From: Gammaproteobacteria bacterium | GTDB taxonomy: Bacteria > Pseudomonadota > Gammaproteobacteria > Thiohalospirales > Thiohalospiraceae | Assembly: GCA_011322575.1 (NCBI GenBank) | Contig: DRMK01000120.1 | Location: forward strand, 1 to 23,496 | DNA length: 23,496 nucleotides | Direction of reading: 5' to 3' | Part shown: one piece after another, positions 22,733-23,496 of the stretch | Numbering within the stretch: the stretch's first letter is position 1 | How the letters are laid out: each line of letters starts with the position of its first letter | The notes under the pieces: model-generated | What the model was told of the DNA's origin: nothing | The model's input: the letters and a program-made list of their open reading frames with translations, nothing else | Database searches by the model: none | Translations under genes and position numbers: made by a program

Positions 22733-23379
22733 CCCCTGCCCCTCTCGTCCCCCCATAACAGCTTGTGCAGTTGCAGCTGAACCCGCACCGGCAGCCTGTC
22801 CTCCTCTATCCACTCGGCGAGACGGACCGGAGAGAGTCGCCCCGCCGCGGGTGAGAACAGCACCTCGCAGCGGGAGGCGATGCCGTGCCGTTCCATACAC
22901 TCCCTGGCCCAGAGGTAGTCCGCCCGGTCACACAGCACGAACTTTACCTGGTCCCGGGAGGCGAGCAACGGGATGTTCCGGTAGCGGTTACTCTCCGCCT
23001 CGCCCGAACCAGGGGTCTTGAGATCCATGACCTTGACCACCCGCCGATCCACTGCGGAGAGATCCTGCGCTCCGCCGGTCTCCAGGGAAACCTCGCGGAA
23101 GCCGCGCTCGCAGAGCCGGCGCAACAGCTCCGGGGCATGCTCCTGCGCCAGCGGCTCTCCCCCGGTTACGGTAACCCGCTCCACCCCCAGCGCGGCCACC
23201 TCTTCAATCACGGCCTCCAGCGTCATGTCGCTGCCGCCGCCAAAAGCATAACGGGTATCGCAGTAGCTACAGCGCAGCGGACATCCGGTGAGGCGCACGA
23301 AGGCGGTGGGAAATCCGGCGCTGCGGGACTCCCCCTGCAGGGAGCAGAAGATCTCGGTCACGCGCACGGTACGCAGCAT
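22714..23379 (-). CDS. queE: 7-carboxy-7-deazaguanine synthase QueE
   Basis: This radical SAM enzyme rearranges 6-carboxy-tetrahydropterin to 7-carboxy-7-deazaguanine, the step before QueC. The 221-residue protein has EIFCSLQGES (9-18), the cluster motif C33-x3-C37-x2-C40 (CPLRCSYCDTRYAF) and TGGEPL (72-77). It starts at the ATG at 23379, 23 bases from inverted-repeat copy D. In many gammaproteobacteria queE follows the tol-pal genes; that region would lie beyond the right edge. Confidence 0.96.
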   Translation of the reverse strand: MLRTVRVTEIFCSLQGESRSAGFPTAFVRLTGCPLRCSYCDTRYAFGGGSDMTLEAVIEEVAALGVERVTVTGGEPLAQEHAPELLRRLCERGFREVSLETGGAQDLSAVDRRVVKVMDLKTPGSGEAESNRYRNIPLLASRDQVKFVLCDRADYLWARECMERHGIASRCEVLFSPAAGRLSPVRLAEWIEEDRLPVRVQLQLHKLLWGDERGRGWVTRL

Positions 23380-23402
23380 TGTTAACCAGGCGACAAACTA
23401 TC

Positions 23403-23496
23403 GGGTCTTCACCGAATCGTGTGGGTAAAATGGTAAATCACCGCGCAGCGGCTTCGTCCTTGACAGGCGGAATGCACGCCACATACTCGGTAGCCA
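23403..23496 (+). repeat. Inverted-repeat element, copy D (left part, cut by window end)
   Basis: This stretch matches the left part of the full element (2967-3060): GGGTCTTCACCGAATCG, TGTGGGTAAAATGGTAAATC, the 16-base insert CCGCGCAGCGGCTTCG, TCCTTGACAGGCGGAATG, CACGCCAC and CGGTAGCCA. The orientation is the same as copy B. It continues past the window. It lies upstream of queE on the minus strand, and probably downstream of the next gene. Confidence 0.9.

Noticed and set aside
1..23496. CRISPR arrays, tRNA or rRNA genes, transposases, phage genes
   Set aside because: No regularly spaced repeats, tRNA-like cloverleaf, rRNA sequence or mobile-element protein was seen; the dispersed inverted-repeat copies are too few and irregularly spaced to be a CRISPR.

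Overview
This is a GC-rich chromosomal segment from a gammaproteobacterium. Most of it is core housekeeping genes in an order typical of that class: def-fmt-rsmB, then DUF4390-ntrY-ntrX-trkA-trkH on the minus strand, divergent from LysM-dprA-smg-topA-tsaC on the plus strand, with queE-queC near the right edge. Protein character and gene order would fit a Chromatiales-like (sulfur-oxidiser type) lineage, but that is inference; no marker gene in the window fixes the genus. I see no rRNA, tRNA, CRISPR array, transposase or phage gene.

Layout. Left edge (1-272): tail of a UbiA-type prenyltransferase. 440-2344: a membrane protein fusing a degenerate YegS/diacylglycerol-kinase-like region to a DUF389 membrane domain. 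2440-2946: an unrecognised exported protein. 3281-5884: the complete AmmeMemoRadiSam trio (radical SAM enzyme, divergent from a Memo-like protein and an AMMECR1 protein), a conserved system whose chemistry is, to my knowledge, not established. 5966-16074: about 10 kb of minus-strand genes from def down to trkH, covering formylation/deformylation of protein N-termini, 16S rRNA m5C967 methylation, an NtrY/NtrX two-component pair and Trk potassium uptake. 16162-22023: plus-strand genes for an exported LysM protein, DprA, Smg, topoisomerase I, the tRNA t6A enzyme TsaC and a small membrane protein. 22055-23379: queuosine precursor genes queC and queE, minus strand.

The most unusual non-coding feature is a family of long inverted-repeat elements (four copies or part copies: 273-435, 2967-3236, 8900-8991, 23403 to the window end). 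The full copy at 2967-3236 has two near-identical arms beginning GGGTCTTC and ending GAAGACCC, plus nested internal stems. All copies lie between genes; the three whose neighbours are visible follow a gene 3' end, and one fills almost exactly the gap between two convergent stop codons. They look like non-autonomous (MITE-like) or structural intergenic elements.

Other points of interest are a perfect TTCAAG-CTT-CTTGAA palindrome overlapping a good sigma70-like promoter in the radical SAM/Memo divergent gap, an NtrX that lacks the GAFTGA loop and has an altered Walker B, an intrinsic terminator ending only six bases before the topA start codon, and a heptamer tandem repeat that makes up the whole spacer between the LysM gene and dprA.
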